Position numbers and translations under genes: made by a program. From contig JABDMH010000008.1 in NCBI GenBank assembly GCA_013001595.1, positions 1-64,000 on the forward strand: DNA of 64,000 nt. Direction: 5' to 3'. Below are positions 9,334 to 18,857 of this stretch, piece by piece. This stretch comes from Saprospiraceae bacterium (GTDB taxonomy: Bacteria; Bacteroidota; Bacteroidia; Chitinophagales; Saprospiraceae). Below the pieces are notes generated by a model. It ran no database searches, was not told the DNA's origin, and was given only the letters and a program-made list of their open reading frames with translations. Within the stretch, counting starts at the first letter, position 1. Each line of letters starts with the position of its first letter.

Positions 9334-10863
9334 ATGAAGAAGTTTTTCAATTTGTTTGATTTAACCCAGAAGGTAGACTATCGGACAGAGGTGTTGGCTG
9401 GACTCACGGTGGCATTGGCACTGGTACCAGAGGCGGTAGCCTTTGCGATGATCGCAGGGTTGGCACCTTTGGTTGGACTTTATGCAGCCTTCGTGATGGG
9501 CTTTGTCACTTCGATTTTTGGGGGTCGACCAGGAATGATCAGTGGCGCTACCGGAGCAGTGGCCGTGGTGATTGTTTCGTTGGTACAGGATCATGGTGTA
9601 GAATATGTATTTGGGACGGTAATTATTGCAGGGATCATCCAAATCTTAGCGGGAGCGTTCCGACTAGGTAAACTCATGCGGTTGGTGCCACATCCGGTAA
9701 TTTTTGGGTTCGTCAATGGGTTGGCCATCATCATCTTCACCTCACAGCTTGATCAATTTAAAGACGCTACCGGAGCATGGCTGACTGGGAGCACCTTGTA
9801 CATTTTGTTGGCACTAGTACTATTGACAATGTTGATAATCTGGGGGTTACCCAAGTTGACCAAGGCATTTCCAGCCTCACTCTTTGCCATCTTGGTCATT
9901 TTTGGTTTCGTCACGGTTTTGGGCATTGATACCAAGACAGTGGGCGATATTGCTTCCATCAAAGGGGGATTTCCTCCTTTCCACATTCCCCAGATACCAT
10001 TTAATATAGAGAGTCTACAGATCATCTTTCCCTATGCTGCGATTGTAGCGGGAGTTGGATTGATAGAAAGTCTGCTTACCCTAAACATCATTGACGAGAT
10101 CACAGAAACTAGGGGACGAGGTAATAAGGAGGCAGTTGCTCAAGGGGCGGCAAATATTTTGTCAGGGCTTTTTTCAGGCATGGGCGGATGTGCAATGTTG
10201 GGTCAGAGTTTGATTAATGTTTCATCTGGTTCTCGTGCCAGACTTTCTGGAATCTTTGCCTCGGTGATGCTACTAATGTTTATCATGTTTGCTGCTGACC
10301 TCGTGGAAAAACTGCCCATTGCTGCCCTGACTGGTCTGATGATCATGGTGGCCATTGGTACCTTCGAGTGGGCTAGCCTTCGCACTTTTCGGCGGATGCC
10401 TAAATCAGACATCTTTGTAATGGTTATGGTGACACTCGTAACCATCTTCTTGCACAATCTCGCCTTGGCAGTGATGGTGGGTGTGATTATTGCTGCGTTA
10501 GTATTTGCTTGGGATAATGCCAAAAGAATTCGCGCACGCAAACGCATTGATGAAAATGGTGTAAAGTACTATGAAATATACGGACCGTTATTTTTTGGAT
10601 CGGTGACCGTATTCAATGAAAAATTTGATGTCTTAAACGATCCTGATGATGTGGTCATCGATTTTGCGGAAAGCAGGGTGGTAGATATGTCGGCCATTGA
10701 GGCATTAAATAAAATCACTGAGCGATATCAAAAGGTAGGGAAAAAGGTACACATTAAACACTTGAGTTTGGATTGCCGGAAATTGCTTAAAAATGCCGAA
10801 GAAATCATCGATGTAAATGTACTGGAGGATCCGCGATACAAGGTGCTGGTGGATCATATCTAA
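9334..10863 (+). CDS. SulP-family anion transporter with STAS domain
   Basis: An integral inner-membrane protein of about 509 residues. The start at 9334 (MKKFFNLFDLTQK) is preferred over the ATG at 9295, because the family begins with this short amphipathic stretch before the first membrane segment (TEVLAGLTVALALVPEAVAFAMIAGL). About 10-14 hydrophobic segments follow, with the SulP signature GGRPGMISGATGAVAVV and the GFVNGLAIIIF region. The C-terminal ~100 residues form a STAS domain (DDVVIDFAESRVVDMSAIEAL). The family carries sulfate, bicarbonate or other anions. With three sulfatases nearby, sulfate handling is tempting but inferred; many Bacteroidota SulP proteins are bicarbonate or sodium-coupled transporters. 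Confidence 0.92.
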   Translation: MKKFFNLFDLTQKVDYRTEVLAGLTVALALVPEAVAFAMIAGLAPLVGLYAAFVMGFVTSIFGGRPGMISGATGAVAVVIVSLVQDHGVEYVFGTVIIAGIIQILAGAFRLGKLMRLVPHPVIFGFVNGLAIIIFTSQLDQFKDATGAWLTGSTLYILLALVLLTMLIIWGLPKLTKAFPASLFAILVIFGFVTVLGIDTKTVGDIASIKGGFPPFHIPQIPFNIESLQIIFPYAAIVAGVGLIESLLTLNIIDEITETRGRGNKEAVAQGAANILSGLFSGMGGCAMLGQSLINVSSGSRARLSGIFASVMLLMFIMFAADLVEKLPIAALTGLMIMVAIGTFEWASLRTFRRMPKSDIFVMVMVTLVTIFLHNLALAVMVGVIIAALVFAWDNAKRIRARKRIDENGVKYYEIYGPLFFGSVTVFNEKFDVLNDPDDVVIDFAESRVVDMSAIEALNKITERYQKVGKKVHIKHLSLDCRKLLKNAEEIIDVNVLEDPRYKVLVDHI

Positions 10864-10889
10864 AGTATTGAAATCTTTTAGCGAAGTGC

Positions 10890-10927
10890 TGGGTGTGGGA
10901 TCAATCGCATCACATTCCCAACACCCA
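10890..10927 (+). terminator. hairpin after the SulP gene (possible terminator)
   Basis: An interrupted inverted repeat (TGGGTGTGGGA against TTCCCAACACCCA) begins 27 bases after the SulP stop codon. The stem is GC-rich but no T-run follows, so it may be a transcript-end stabilising structure instead of an intrinsic terminator. The rest of the 290-base gap to the DUF1501 gene shows nothing recognisable. Confidence 0.4.
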
Positions 10928-11153
10928 AAGTCTTCGAATCTAGCTCAAGCACTCTTTGCTTCTTTTCGTAAACTGGATTTGAGGTCCGCTGGAAGCTCGT
11001 CCCATTGGAGGTCCAGCAATTCACCGTGCAACGAGCATAAATAATAGCAAACTGGTAATGTTTGAGCTTTATGTTTTTTTGCTAGTGTCTGATATTACTT
11101 GCCAACCTGTCAACGCACCAATATACCATTGAATAAATCCTTAATTTTAAGCT

Positions 11154-12599
11154 ATGGATGACAGTCAAAAGCACTGTAGGAGGACTCGCCGAGATTTTCT
11201 CAGGCACACTGCTTCGGGACTGGGTGCTATGGCCTTGGGATCGCTGGTGAACAAGGAGCTTTTAGCGCAAGGTGCTTCGAATCATTCAGGAGGCACACTC
11301 GATAGCAGCCATTTTCCAGCCTCGGCCAAACGCATCATCTATCTTTTTCAGAGTGGAGCTCCATCGCAACTAGAGACCTTTGATTACAAACCCGAGCTGG
11401 CCAAATGGCATGGGGAGGAGATTCCCTCATCCTTGCAAGCCACACAACGCAATTCGGGAATGGTAACAGCTCAGTCTACTTTCCCACTGGTAAAGTCCAT
11501 CTTCAGCTTTGATCAATACGGTGACAGTGGTGCTTGGATATCCGAACTTTTTCCCAATACGGCTAGGATAGTTGACGATCTCTGTATCATCAACTCCATG
11601 TATACGGAAGCGATCAATCATGAGCCAGCGGTAATTTTCTTACAAACCGGTTCACAACAAAGTGGTCGGCCCTCAATTGGATCTTGGTTAAGTTATGGAC
11701 TGGGTTCTGCCAATGAGAACCTACCTAATTTCGTGGTATTGATCTCCAAAGGTGGAGGTGCTCAACCGCTTAATTCACAATCCTGGGGAAATGGTTTTTT
11801 GCCTTCTCACCATCAGGGAGTGCAATTTCGTTCAGGCAAGGACCCGGTGTTGTATCTGAATAATCCTTATGGTATTCATAAGGAAGACCGTCGCAGACAG
11901 CTAGATCTTATTCGTACACTGAATGAACAGCAATATGACCTTTGGGGAGATCCAGAGATTGAGTCAAAGATCAATCAATACGAGATGGCCTTTCGTATGC
12001 AATCATCGGTACCTGAGGTCTTAGATCTTGCCAATGAGCCAGTACATGTGTATAAGCTATATGGTGAGGATGCACGTACACCTGGAACCTACGCCTACAA
12101 TTGCTTAATGGCGAGAAAGCTGGCTGAAGCAAATGTCAATTTCATTCAACTGTATCACATGGGCTGGGACCATCATGGTGGTTTGCCAGGTGGTATGCGT
12201 CGCCAAGCTAAACAAACAGATCAGGCATCTGCAGCCTTAGTAATGGACTTAAAGCAGCGTGGATTGCTTGACGACACTTTAGTCGTATGGGGTGGAGAAT
12301 TTGGTAGGACAAGTTTTTCGCAAGGGCGTCTGACCAAGAATAATTATGGTCGAGATCATCACCCGGGCTGCTTCAGTATGTGGATGTCGGGGGGAGGAGT
12401 GAAAGGAGGTACCGTGTATGGGAAGACAGATGATTTTGCCTACAATGTTGCTGAAAATGGGGTCCATGTCCATGATTTTCAAGCGACACTCATGCATCTG
12501 ATGGGGATCGATCACGAACGACTCATCTTCAAGTATCAGGGCCGAAGATTCCGACTCACTGATGTACATGGACATGTTGTGAAAGACTTGCTCGCTTGA
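11154..12599 (+). CDS. DUF1501-family protein with twin-arginine signal
   Basis: 481 residues. The N-terminus RRTRRDFLRHTASGLGAMALG (about residues 9-29) is a twin-arginine signal, so the folded protein is exported. The body has the DUF1501 (alkaline-phosphatase-like fold) hallmarks: FQSGAPSQLETFDYKP, GSQQSGRPSIGSWLSYGLG, the WDHHGG metal-like site, WGGEFGRTSFSQG and RDHHPGCFSMWMSGGGVKGG. DUF1501 proteins are abundant in Planctomycetes, usually beside PSCyt/DUF1549-DUF1553 cytochrome proteins; that partner is replaced here by the heme-binding protein two genes downstream. The biochemical activity is not established. It is probably the first gene of a three-gene operon. Confidence 0.9.
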   Translation: MDDSQKHCRRTRRDFLRHTASGLGAMALGSLVNKELLAQGASNHSGGTLDSSHFPASAKRIIYLFQSGAPSQLETFDYKPELAKWHGEEIPSSLQATQRNSGMVTAQSTFPLVKSIFSFDQYGDSGAWISELFPNTARIVDDLCIINSMYTEAINHEPAVIFLQTGSQQSGRPSIGSWLSYGLGSANENLPNFVVLISKGGGAQPLNSQSWGNGFLPSHHQGVQFRSGKDPVLYLNNPYGIHKEDRRRQLDLIRTLNEQQYDLWGDPEIESKINQYEMAFRMQSSVPEVLDLANEPVHVYKLYGEDARTPGTYAYNCLMARKLAEANVNFIQLYHMGWDHHGGLPGGMRRQAKQTDQASAALVMDLKQRGLLDDTLVVWGGEFGRTSFSQGRLTKNNYGRDHHPGCFSMWMSGGGVKGGTVYGKTDDFAYNVAENGVHVHDFQATLMHLMGIDHERLIFKYQGRRFRLTDVHGHVVKDLLA

Positions 12600-12665
12600 C
12601 TTTGATTCGTCGGCAGCTCCATGCATACTTTTACTATCTTTCTGCAAAGAAAAATTGCATCAATT

Positions 12666-13256
12666 ATGACGAAAATCTGGATGTTGGCATTGGCAGTGGC
12701 CTGTGCCTTACCTATGGAATGGTTGGGAGACCCTCCCCTGAAGTCGATTTTTAATGGAGAAGATCTGAGCGGATGGGTCGTACCTGATGACAATAAGTGG
12801 TGGTCAGTCAAAGATGGAATCTTGATGGTACAAAGTGATCCCGATAAGCAGGGCAGCAATCTATGGACCAAAAAGAAATACAAAGACTTTATCATCGAAG
12901 CAGACTTTAAGTTTGGTGATGGCACAGTAGACTCTGGATTTTTTATGAGAAGTGATCATGACCAAATTCAGATCGGTGAGTCTGGATCCCTAAAGCGCGA
13001 TATGACCTGTTCTCCCTATATTCCAGGCAAAGGCTATCCAGTTGAGGCAACTGTCGAGGATGTCATCAAAATGGATGACTGGAACACCATTAAGGTGAAA
13101 GCCGTAGGGAATACATATACAGCCTGGCTCAATGGGAAAGAAGTTATGAATTATACCTCAGAGACAGCCGTTGAGAAGGGGCCTATTGGAATTCAACTCC
13201 ACCCAAAAAGAGACATGAGCATACTGTACAGAAATATAAGGGCGGCAAAGATTTAG
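12666..13256 (+). CDS. 3-keto-disaccharide hydrolase-like secreted protein (DUF1080)
   Basis: A single-domain protein of about 196 residues. The start at 12666 (MTKIWMLALAVACALPM) gives a clean signal peptide; the upstream ATG at 12621 would place 15 unlikely residues before it. The domain shows the concanavalin-like DUF1080 pattern: LKSIFNGEDLSGW, WWSVKDGILMV, KDFIIEADFKF, DSGFFMRSD, DWNTIKVKAVGNTYTAWLNGKEV and GPIGIQLHP. Some family members hydrolyse 3-keto-glycosides made by Gfo/Idh-type oxidoreductases, while others may only bind sugar. It sits 66 bases after the DUF1501 gene and 1 base before the heme-protein gene, so it is clearly in the same transcript. Confidence 0.88.
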   Translation: MTKIWMLALAVACALPMEWLGDPPLKSIFNGEDLSGWVVPDDNKWWSVKDGILMVQSDPDKQGSNLWTKKKYKDFIIEADFKFGDGTVDSGFFMRSDHDQIQIGESGSLKRDMTCSPYIPGKGYPVEATVEDVIKMDDWNTIKVKAVGNTYTAWLNGKEVMNYTSETAVEKGPIGIQLHPKRDMSILYRNIRAAKI

Positions 13257-13257
13257 C

Positions 13258-16200
13258 ATGCAGTCTCATGGGGCTTTGAGCTTGCGATGGAAGTGGATGC
13301 TGGTGGTATGTTGCCTCTTAGGGTGTACAGACCGAAACAATGAGACAGATTCCTTTGCCGATCGAGCAGCTAATAAAGATGTGGCTGAATACATGCAGCG
13401 ATTTGCAGGTCGGGGTGCATTAACAGACGAATCACCTTTGACCAGCATTTCTCAGGCATTGTCGGCAATGCAAATCGCTGATGACTTAAAGGTCGATGTT
13501 GTATTAGCGGAGCCGGAAGTGACTCAACCACTGGAGATCAATTTCGACCCTAGGGGGCGTATATGGGTGGTACAGTATGGTCAATATCCTTACCCTAAGG
13601 GTCTGAAGGTCACTGGAATCGACCATCATATCCGTATGACTTTTGACAAAAAACCTGCTCCACCGCCTGCAGGTGTTCGCGGAGCTGATAAAATAACCAT
13701 CTTTGAAGATTCCGACGGCGATGGAACGTATGACACTTCTACTGATGCCATCACTGGGCTAAACATTGCCACGGCAGTAACCTGGGGACGGGGTAAAATT
13801 TGGGTACTTAATCCTCCCTATTTATTGGCCTATCCAGATCCAGATGGAGATGGCCTTCCGAACGGAGATCCGGTTGTCCATGCCGATGGGTTTGGTCTTG
13901 AAGACACTCATGCTGTTGCCAATAGCCTTCGCTGGGGCCCAGATGGATGGCTCTACGGTGCCCAAGGCAGCACGACCACTGCAGTGATCAATACAAAGAA
14001 CTCGAAAGACGTTGGTTTCTTAGGACAAGCCATCTGGCGGTATCATCCACAACGGCAGATTTTTGAGGTTTTTGCCGAAGGAGGAGGTAATACTTTCCAT
14101 GTAGAAATAGATGCAAAAGGACGAATTTATTCGGGCACCAATGGTATTACCCGTGGCCAGTACTACAAGCAGGGAGCCTATTACACCAAAAATTGGGGAA
14201 AGCATGGAGCCCTGACGAATTCCTATGCCTTTGGTTATTTACCAGATATGGATTTTACTGGAGAAAAAATACGCTTCACCCATGCTTGGATCAAATATGA
14301 AGGAGGAGCATTACCCGCTGCATATGAAGGCAAAATGTTTGCCATCAATCCATTGCAGAATTACATCCAACTTAGTCGTCTCGAACTGAATGGTTCCACC
14401 TTTGCCACCTTTGATGAAGGGAAAGTTTTAGCAACTGAAGATCGGTGGTTTCGCCCAGTTGACATCAAGGCCGGACCCGACGGCGCAATCTACTTGGCAG
14501 ATTGGTGTGACAGCCGGCTTTCACATGTAGATCCAAAAGATACCTGGCACAAGCAATCAGGCAGAATCTATCGTATAACAGGTAAAGATTCCCCTCATTC
14601 TCACCGTGTTGATTTGACGCTGTTTAGCTCAGATTCATTGGTATCGGTGCTAAGTCATGAAAATAAATGGCATCGTCAACAAGCGTTGCGACTATTGGGT
14701 GATCGGCAAGATGCATCCACGCATGAGCGACTAACTGGGCTACTGCAGACAGCTGATGGACAGACTGCATTGGAAGCGCTATGGGCCCTCTACGTAAGTG
14801 GTGGATGGAGTGATGACATTACTTCCATGGCCCTAAGCAATCAAGATCCCCATGTGCGCATGTGGGCTGTCAGGTTATGTGCCGATCTCACTAAGCCGTC
14901 TGCTACACAGGCACAACAATTACTTGCCATTGCGGATGTTGAAAGGCATCCGGAAGTACTCAGTCAATTGGCAGCGACGGCTAAGCGAGTGGAACCAGAC
15001 TTAGGACTGGCACTGGCCAGGATGATTTCTGATCAGGTATCGAAGCACGATGCGGACAATCCAATGATGCTTTGGTGGGGGTTCGAACCACACATTGCTG
15101 GGGAAAATCACGAATACGTAGTTAGGACCTTTGCAAGAAAAGCTATCTGGAGTAATCCGGTGATCAAAGAAGTTGTGCTCAGTAGGATGATGCAGAAATT
15201 AATTTTGAAAGGTGAACCTGCCGATCATGAATTGGCAGCAGTCTTATTTGAGCAGGCACCCTCCTCTGAACTGGGTGGTATTTTGATGAATGGATTATTG
15301 GAAGGGTTGAGGGGTGGTGATGTCATGTCCTTACCACAACATCTTTTATTATCCTTAAAACCCTTTCAGGCGAGCAACGAGGGTGAACTGGCTATGTCAC
15401 TGAGAAGTAAAGATCCTGAAACCATTGCCCAGTCTCTGGATATCATTAGAGATGGTGAATCACCGCTCGCTGAGCGATTGTCTTACATCAAGATTCTGGG
15501 GCAACTTGCTATCCCCACTACAGTATCTGGCCTATTGGATGTGATGAGGGACGCCAATGCACCTCCCACGATCTTGAAGACCACCCTTAGTGCACTGAAT
15601 TCATTTGAGCAGGATTCGATCGCCAGGCAGATATTGGATGACTATCCCAATCATCTACGTGCTGATGAGGGTGTTCGACTAGCTGCGCTTTATACCCTAG
15701 TTAGTCGCGAATCGTGGGCTACTCAGTTGTTGGAGCGGATTCAGTACCAGAAAGAAATTCATAAAGAAGACTTTACACACCAAATAGTGAGTCAGTTGAA
15801 ATTAATAGAAGAAGAGACGTTTGCAGAAGCTGTCAACACCCTATGGCCTGGAACAAGACTTGCTACCGACGACGAAAAAGAGGAGCAAATAATTCAAATC
15901 AAGAACGCAGTGACAAGCTATGAAGGATCTCCAGCCCAGGGTAAAGTGCTGTACGGTGCCATTTGTGGAACTTGCCATAAGCTATTCGACGAAGGAAGTG
16001 AGATTGGACCTGCTCTTACAGGATATGATCGGCAAAATGTGAACTACTTGGCACTACACATTGTGGATCCGAATATTGATATCAGGGAGGGTTATGTAAA
16101 CTATGAGGTACAAACTAAAGATGGTCGAGTATTTACGGGAATCATTCGAAATCGTACCGCCAATGAGGTGCGATTAAAACCAGTAGGTGGAGAAGCGGTC

Positions 16201-16332
16201 ACCATATCATCCGATCAAATTCAGGAGATACGACCACTCCCGATTTCCATCATGCCTGAAAAGTTGATCAGTGGGCTCTCAGATGAGCAGGTTGCTGATT
16301 TATTTGCATACATTATGTCTCAACCGCAATAA
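13258..16332 (+). CDS. PVC-type heme-binding dehydrogenase/HEAT lipoprotein
   Basis: 1024 residues in three parts. A lipoprotein signal ends LLGC23. A beta-propeller of the Pirellula/Verrucomicrobium membrane-bound dehydrogenase type (TIGR02604-like) spans about 65-440, with EINFDPRGRIWVVQYGQYPYP, DKITIFEDSDGDG and VDIKAGPDGAIYLADWCD. A HEAT-like helical repeat region spans about 450-830. A C-terminal cytochrome-like module (TIGR02603-like) has C903-G-T-C-H907 and a likely axial Met at residue 999 (SIMPEKL). It was probably an extracytoplasmic electron-transferring sugar or alcohol dehydrogenase. The ATG lies one base after the DUF1080 stop, indicating coupling. Its closest architecture is in Planctomycetes and Verrucomicrobia, though Bacteroidota also carry it. 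Confidence 0.9.
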   Translation: MQSHGALSLRWKWMLVVCCLLGCTDRNNETDSFADRAANKDVAEYMQRFAGRGALTDESPLTSISQALSAMQIADDLKVDVVLAEPEVTQPLEINFDPRGRIWVVQYGQYPYPKGLKVTGIDHHIRMTFDKKPAPPPAGVRGADKITIFEDSDGDGTYDTSTDAITGLNIATAVTWGRGKIWVLNPPYLLAYPDPDGDGLPNGDPVVHADGFGLEDTHAVANSLRWGPDGWLYGAQGSTTTAVINTKNSKDVGFLGQAIWRYHPQRQIFEVFAEGGGNTFHVEIDAKGRIYSGTNGITRGQYYKQGAYYTKNWGKHGALTNSYAFGYLPDMDFTGEKIRFTHAWIKYEGGALPAAYEGKMFAINPLQNYIQLSRLELNGSTFATFDEGKVLATEDRWFRPVDIKAGPDGAIYLADWCDSRLSHVDPKDTWHKQSGRIYRITGKDSPHSHRVDLTLFSSDSLVSVLSHENKWHRQQALRLLGDRQDASTHERLTGLLQTADGQTALEALWALYVSGGWSDDITSMALSNQDPHVRMWAVRLCADLTKPSATQAQQLLAIADVERHPEVLSQLAATAKRVEPDLGLALARMISDQVSKHDADNPMMLWWGFEPHIAGENHEYVVRTFARKAIWSNPVIKEVVLSRMMQKLILKGEPADHELAAVLFEQAPSSELGGILMNGLLEGLRGGDVMSLPQHLLLSLKPFQASNEGELAMSLRSKDPETIAQSLDIIRDGESPLAERLSYIKILGQLAIPTTVSGLLDVMRDANAPPTILKTTLSALNSFEQDSIARQILDDYPNHLRADEGVRLAALYTLVSRESWATQLLERIQYQKEIHKEDFTHQIVSQLKLIEEETFAEAVNTLWPGTRLATDDEKEEQIIQIKNAVTSYEGSPAQGKVLYGAICGTCHKLFDEGSEIGPALTGYDRQNVNYLALHIVDPNIDIREGYVNYEVQTKDGRVFTGIIRNRTANEVRLKPVGGEAVTISSDQIQEIRPLPISIMPEKLISGLSDEQVADLFAYIMSQPQ

Positions 16333-16380
16333 TTCAATCAGAAGAATCGGAATCTAGGCAGCAAATGGAGAAATCGGTAC

Positions 16381-18654
16381 TTAATTCGTGAATGTAAGCA
16401 TATAGCGTACGATGTAGTCGGCATCTCTTTCAGTCAATTTTTCATGAGCTGGCATGATGATATTACCCGGCCAATTTCCAGTGCTTCCATCTATGATTTT
16501 TCTGGAAAGAAAATCAATGTTCTCTTTTGAGTTTGGATATCTACTGGCAATTTGTTTAAAACTTGGACCTACTAATTTTTCTGTGGGATGATGGCAGCTC
16601 ATACAAGGATTGGATAAGATCAATTGTCTACCATTTTCGTAGCCCGGCTTTTGAGGGAGCAGTTGTGCATGTAGGTTTTTAGGATCCACTAAGTCCACAC
16701 GATGATCAGGTTTCGGTCGGTTGGGTGTGTAGCGAATTCTCTTTATTGCAGCATCTGCGTTGGCCTGGTATCCACTACTACCGTATTCCAAAACATAGAG
16801 AGATCCATCGGGTCCAAATGCCATGTCAATAATTTTTGAAAATCTGTGTGAACTTAAGAATGGGACCATTTCCTGCACTTGATGTTGGTCGTCAAAAGAA
16901 AGGCATAGAATCCAATTTCTCACCCAATCATAGAGAAATACTTTTTCATTGAAGAACTGTGGAAAGCCTGTGGAGGCCGGAAAGTCATCGGCATAATATT
17001 TTGGACCCACCATAATGTTTGCACCTCCGCTTCCCACATAGGGGAAATCTTGACTTTCACCCTTGGGGTAATAAAATACCGGTGGGCGAGGAGGTGATAG
17101 CCTTTTGATTCCCGTATTATTGGGAGAATTATTTCGTGGTTCTCCAGCATTGAAAAATGATCCGAGCTGATTGTCACTGTAGTCAAAATCTCTATATGGG
17201 ATGTTATTGGCCACAAAGTAGGGCCAGCCATAGAAGCTGCCGGAGGTCGCAATATTTAGCTCGTCAAAACCTCTGGATCCCTTTTCACCGTCTTCCCAGG
17301 CATCGGGTCCAACATCCCCAATAAATAGCAAATCTTGACGTGGGTCAGGTGTGAAACGGTATGGATTTCGGCAACCCATTGCAAAAATCTCGGGTAGGGT
17401 GGTATCTGTATGATGTGAGAAGAGGTTGGTTTCTGGTATGGTATATGATCCGTCTTCTTCAGGATGGATGCGTAGAATCTTTCCCAAATATGAATTAGAA
17501 TTTGCCGAAGTGCGCTGTGCATCCATTTGATGGTGACCCGGACGCTCGTCTATTTGAGCATATCCACTTATGTCTTTAGATTGCAGGGTGAAGTCGCCCA
17601 TGCTGATGTACAGATTGCCTCGACCATCAAATTCGATAGAATTGGTACCGTGCCAACCATTTATTTTTCGAATGGGAATCTGCATGATGACTTCCTCTGA
17701 CTTAATATTGAAATGATTTTGATGGAAAGTAAATCTAGATATACGCTGGTGTGATGTATCTTGGGTGGACAGATAGGAAAGATAGACCCAATGGTTTTCT
17801 GCATAATTCGGGTCTAGGGCCATACCATTTAGGCCGTTGGATTGAGAAGAGATCACCGCCAGCTCGGCAACAGTCTCCACAGATTTGTCCTGTGTGCTAC
17901 AGATTTTCACTTTCCCTGCTCTTTCAATAAAGAGCACATTGCCATCAGGTAAGACCTCCAATTCTATTGGCTCGTCGAGAAACATCGTCAGTGTATCAAC
18001 TCCAAACCAATGATCCGGTGGCAGCTCTTCCAAAGGTATATCATCATAGTTCGGTTCTCGTAAATCATCTAGAATTGGAGATAAAGCCTTGGACCACTGG
18101 ATATTTGAGTCGCTATTTTCTACTAGGGAGATGCGACCATTCCCAAATACTTTTTGGAGCCCTGCTGCCTGACCCTTCTTGTAAATAGAGGTGTGAAATA
18201 TTTCGGGAGCAATGTATTGATCCTTCGCCTCCATTGTTAGGCCGACTCCTATGAAGGTTCCACCTGCGTATATAAAACGCCGAAGCGTATTGAGCTGAAA
18301 ATGATCCAGTTGACTAAATGTTATACCATCTAAAATCACGGCACCGTAGTCCAATAGGGAATCTTCCAGTAAAGTATAGCGTTGCCCAGAGACGATGGAA
18401 AACTGATCTTCTTTATTGAAGAAACTTGGCAATTCGTCAAAGGCAGTGTTGCTGGTGTCTTGTTGTGATAGTAAGAGGATGGCATGTTCTTCCTGGCAAC
18501 CATAAAGCAAAAGGACCAAAGCCAGAGCCCCAAAATAACGCTGAATAATGCTACCAATGGTGAAAGTTTTTAGCTCCAAAGCATGCTGTTCTATAGCATT
18601 CAAGATAGTACTTGTAAACGCTACATTGGTTATGATTTCTGAAAATTGATGCAC
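16381..18654 (-). CDS. ThuA-like / soluble sugar dehydrogenase / cytochrome c fusion lipoprotein
   Basis: 757 residues read from the ATG at 18654. A lipoprotein box ends LLYGC53; the 30 residues before the hydrophobic run look too long, so a later non-ATG start is possible. Residues 58-165 resemble a ThuA/class-I amidotransferase-like fold (AILLLSQQD ... YGAVILDGITFSQ ... RRFIYAGGTFIGVG). Residues 215-660 form the glucose/sorbosone-dehydrogenase beta-propeller (IELEVLPDGNVLFIERAGKVKI, GLNGMALDPNY, ISMGDFTL, GWHGTNSIEFDGRGNLY, DVGPDAWEDG). A class-I cytochrome c closes the protein: C684-M-S-C-H688 with Met734 (NIIMPAHEKL). It should oxidise a sugar in the periplasm and pass electrons to its own heme. 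It is convergent with the other heme protein. Confidence 0.88.
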   Translation of the reverse strand: MHQFSEIITNVAFTSTILNAIEQHALELKTFTIGSIIQRYFGALALVLLLYGCQEEHAILLLSQQDTSNTAFDELPSFFNKEDQFSIVSGQRYTLLEDSLLDYGAVILDGITFSQLDHFQLNTLRRFIYAGGTFIGVGLTMEAKDQYIAPEIFHTSIYKKGQAAGLQKVFGNGRISLVENSDSNIQWSKALSPILDDLREPNYDDIPLEELPPDHWFGVDTLTMFLDEPIELEVLPDGNVLFIERAGKVKICSTQDKSVETVAELAVISSQSNGLNGMALDPNYAENHWVYLSYLSTQDTSHQRISRFTFHQNHFNIKSEEVIMQIPIRKINGWHGTNSIEFDGRGNLYISMGDFTLQSKDISGYAQIDERPGHHQMDAQRTSANSNSYLGKILRIHPEEDGSYTIPETNLFSHHTDTTLPEIFAMGCRNPYRFTPDPRQDLLFIGDVGPDAWEDGEKGSRGFDELNIATSGSFYGWPYFVANNIPYRDFDYSDNQLGSFFNAGEPRNNSPNNTGIKRLSPPRPPVFYYPKGESQDFPYVGSGGANIMVGPKYYADDFPASTGFPQFFNEKVFLYDWVRNWILCLSFDDQHQVQEMVPFLSSHRFSKIIDMAFGPDGSLYVLEYGSSGYQANADAAIKRIRYTPNRPKPDHRVDLVDPKNLHAQLLPQKPGYENGRQLILSNPCMSCHHPTEKLVGPSFKQIASRYPNSKENIDFLSRKIIDGSTGNWPGNIIMPAHEKLTERDADYIVRYMLTFTN

Positions 18655-18670
18655 TCAGAGAGGGTTGTCA

Positions 18671-18690
18671 AAATTAGATAGGTCTAATTT
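18671..18690. promoter_or_regulatory. inverted repeat between divergent genes
   Basis: AAATTAGA-TAGG-TCTAATTT is a perfect 8-base inverted repeat with a 4-base spacer. It starts 17 bases upstream of the sugar-dehydrogenase ATG and lies before the divergent SGNH gene. The overlapping CAAAATTA (18669-18676) reads TAATTTTG on the minus strand, a -7-like box, so the palindrome may be an operator. No -33 partner was found. Confidence 0.35.
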
Positions 18691-18857
18691 GAGCTCTTTC
18701 CATCTTTCTGAATGGTGAAGTCTGACAAAAGCCTTAATGGTGTTGCTCTTTCTTTTGCTCCAATATTTCGATGCATCCTCATTCCTTGGAAGATTCATGT
18801 ACTTTAAGGAGTGCCCTAAAAAATTCAGATATTGGTTTTCTGATAATGTCTATTTAG

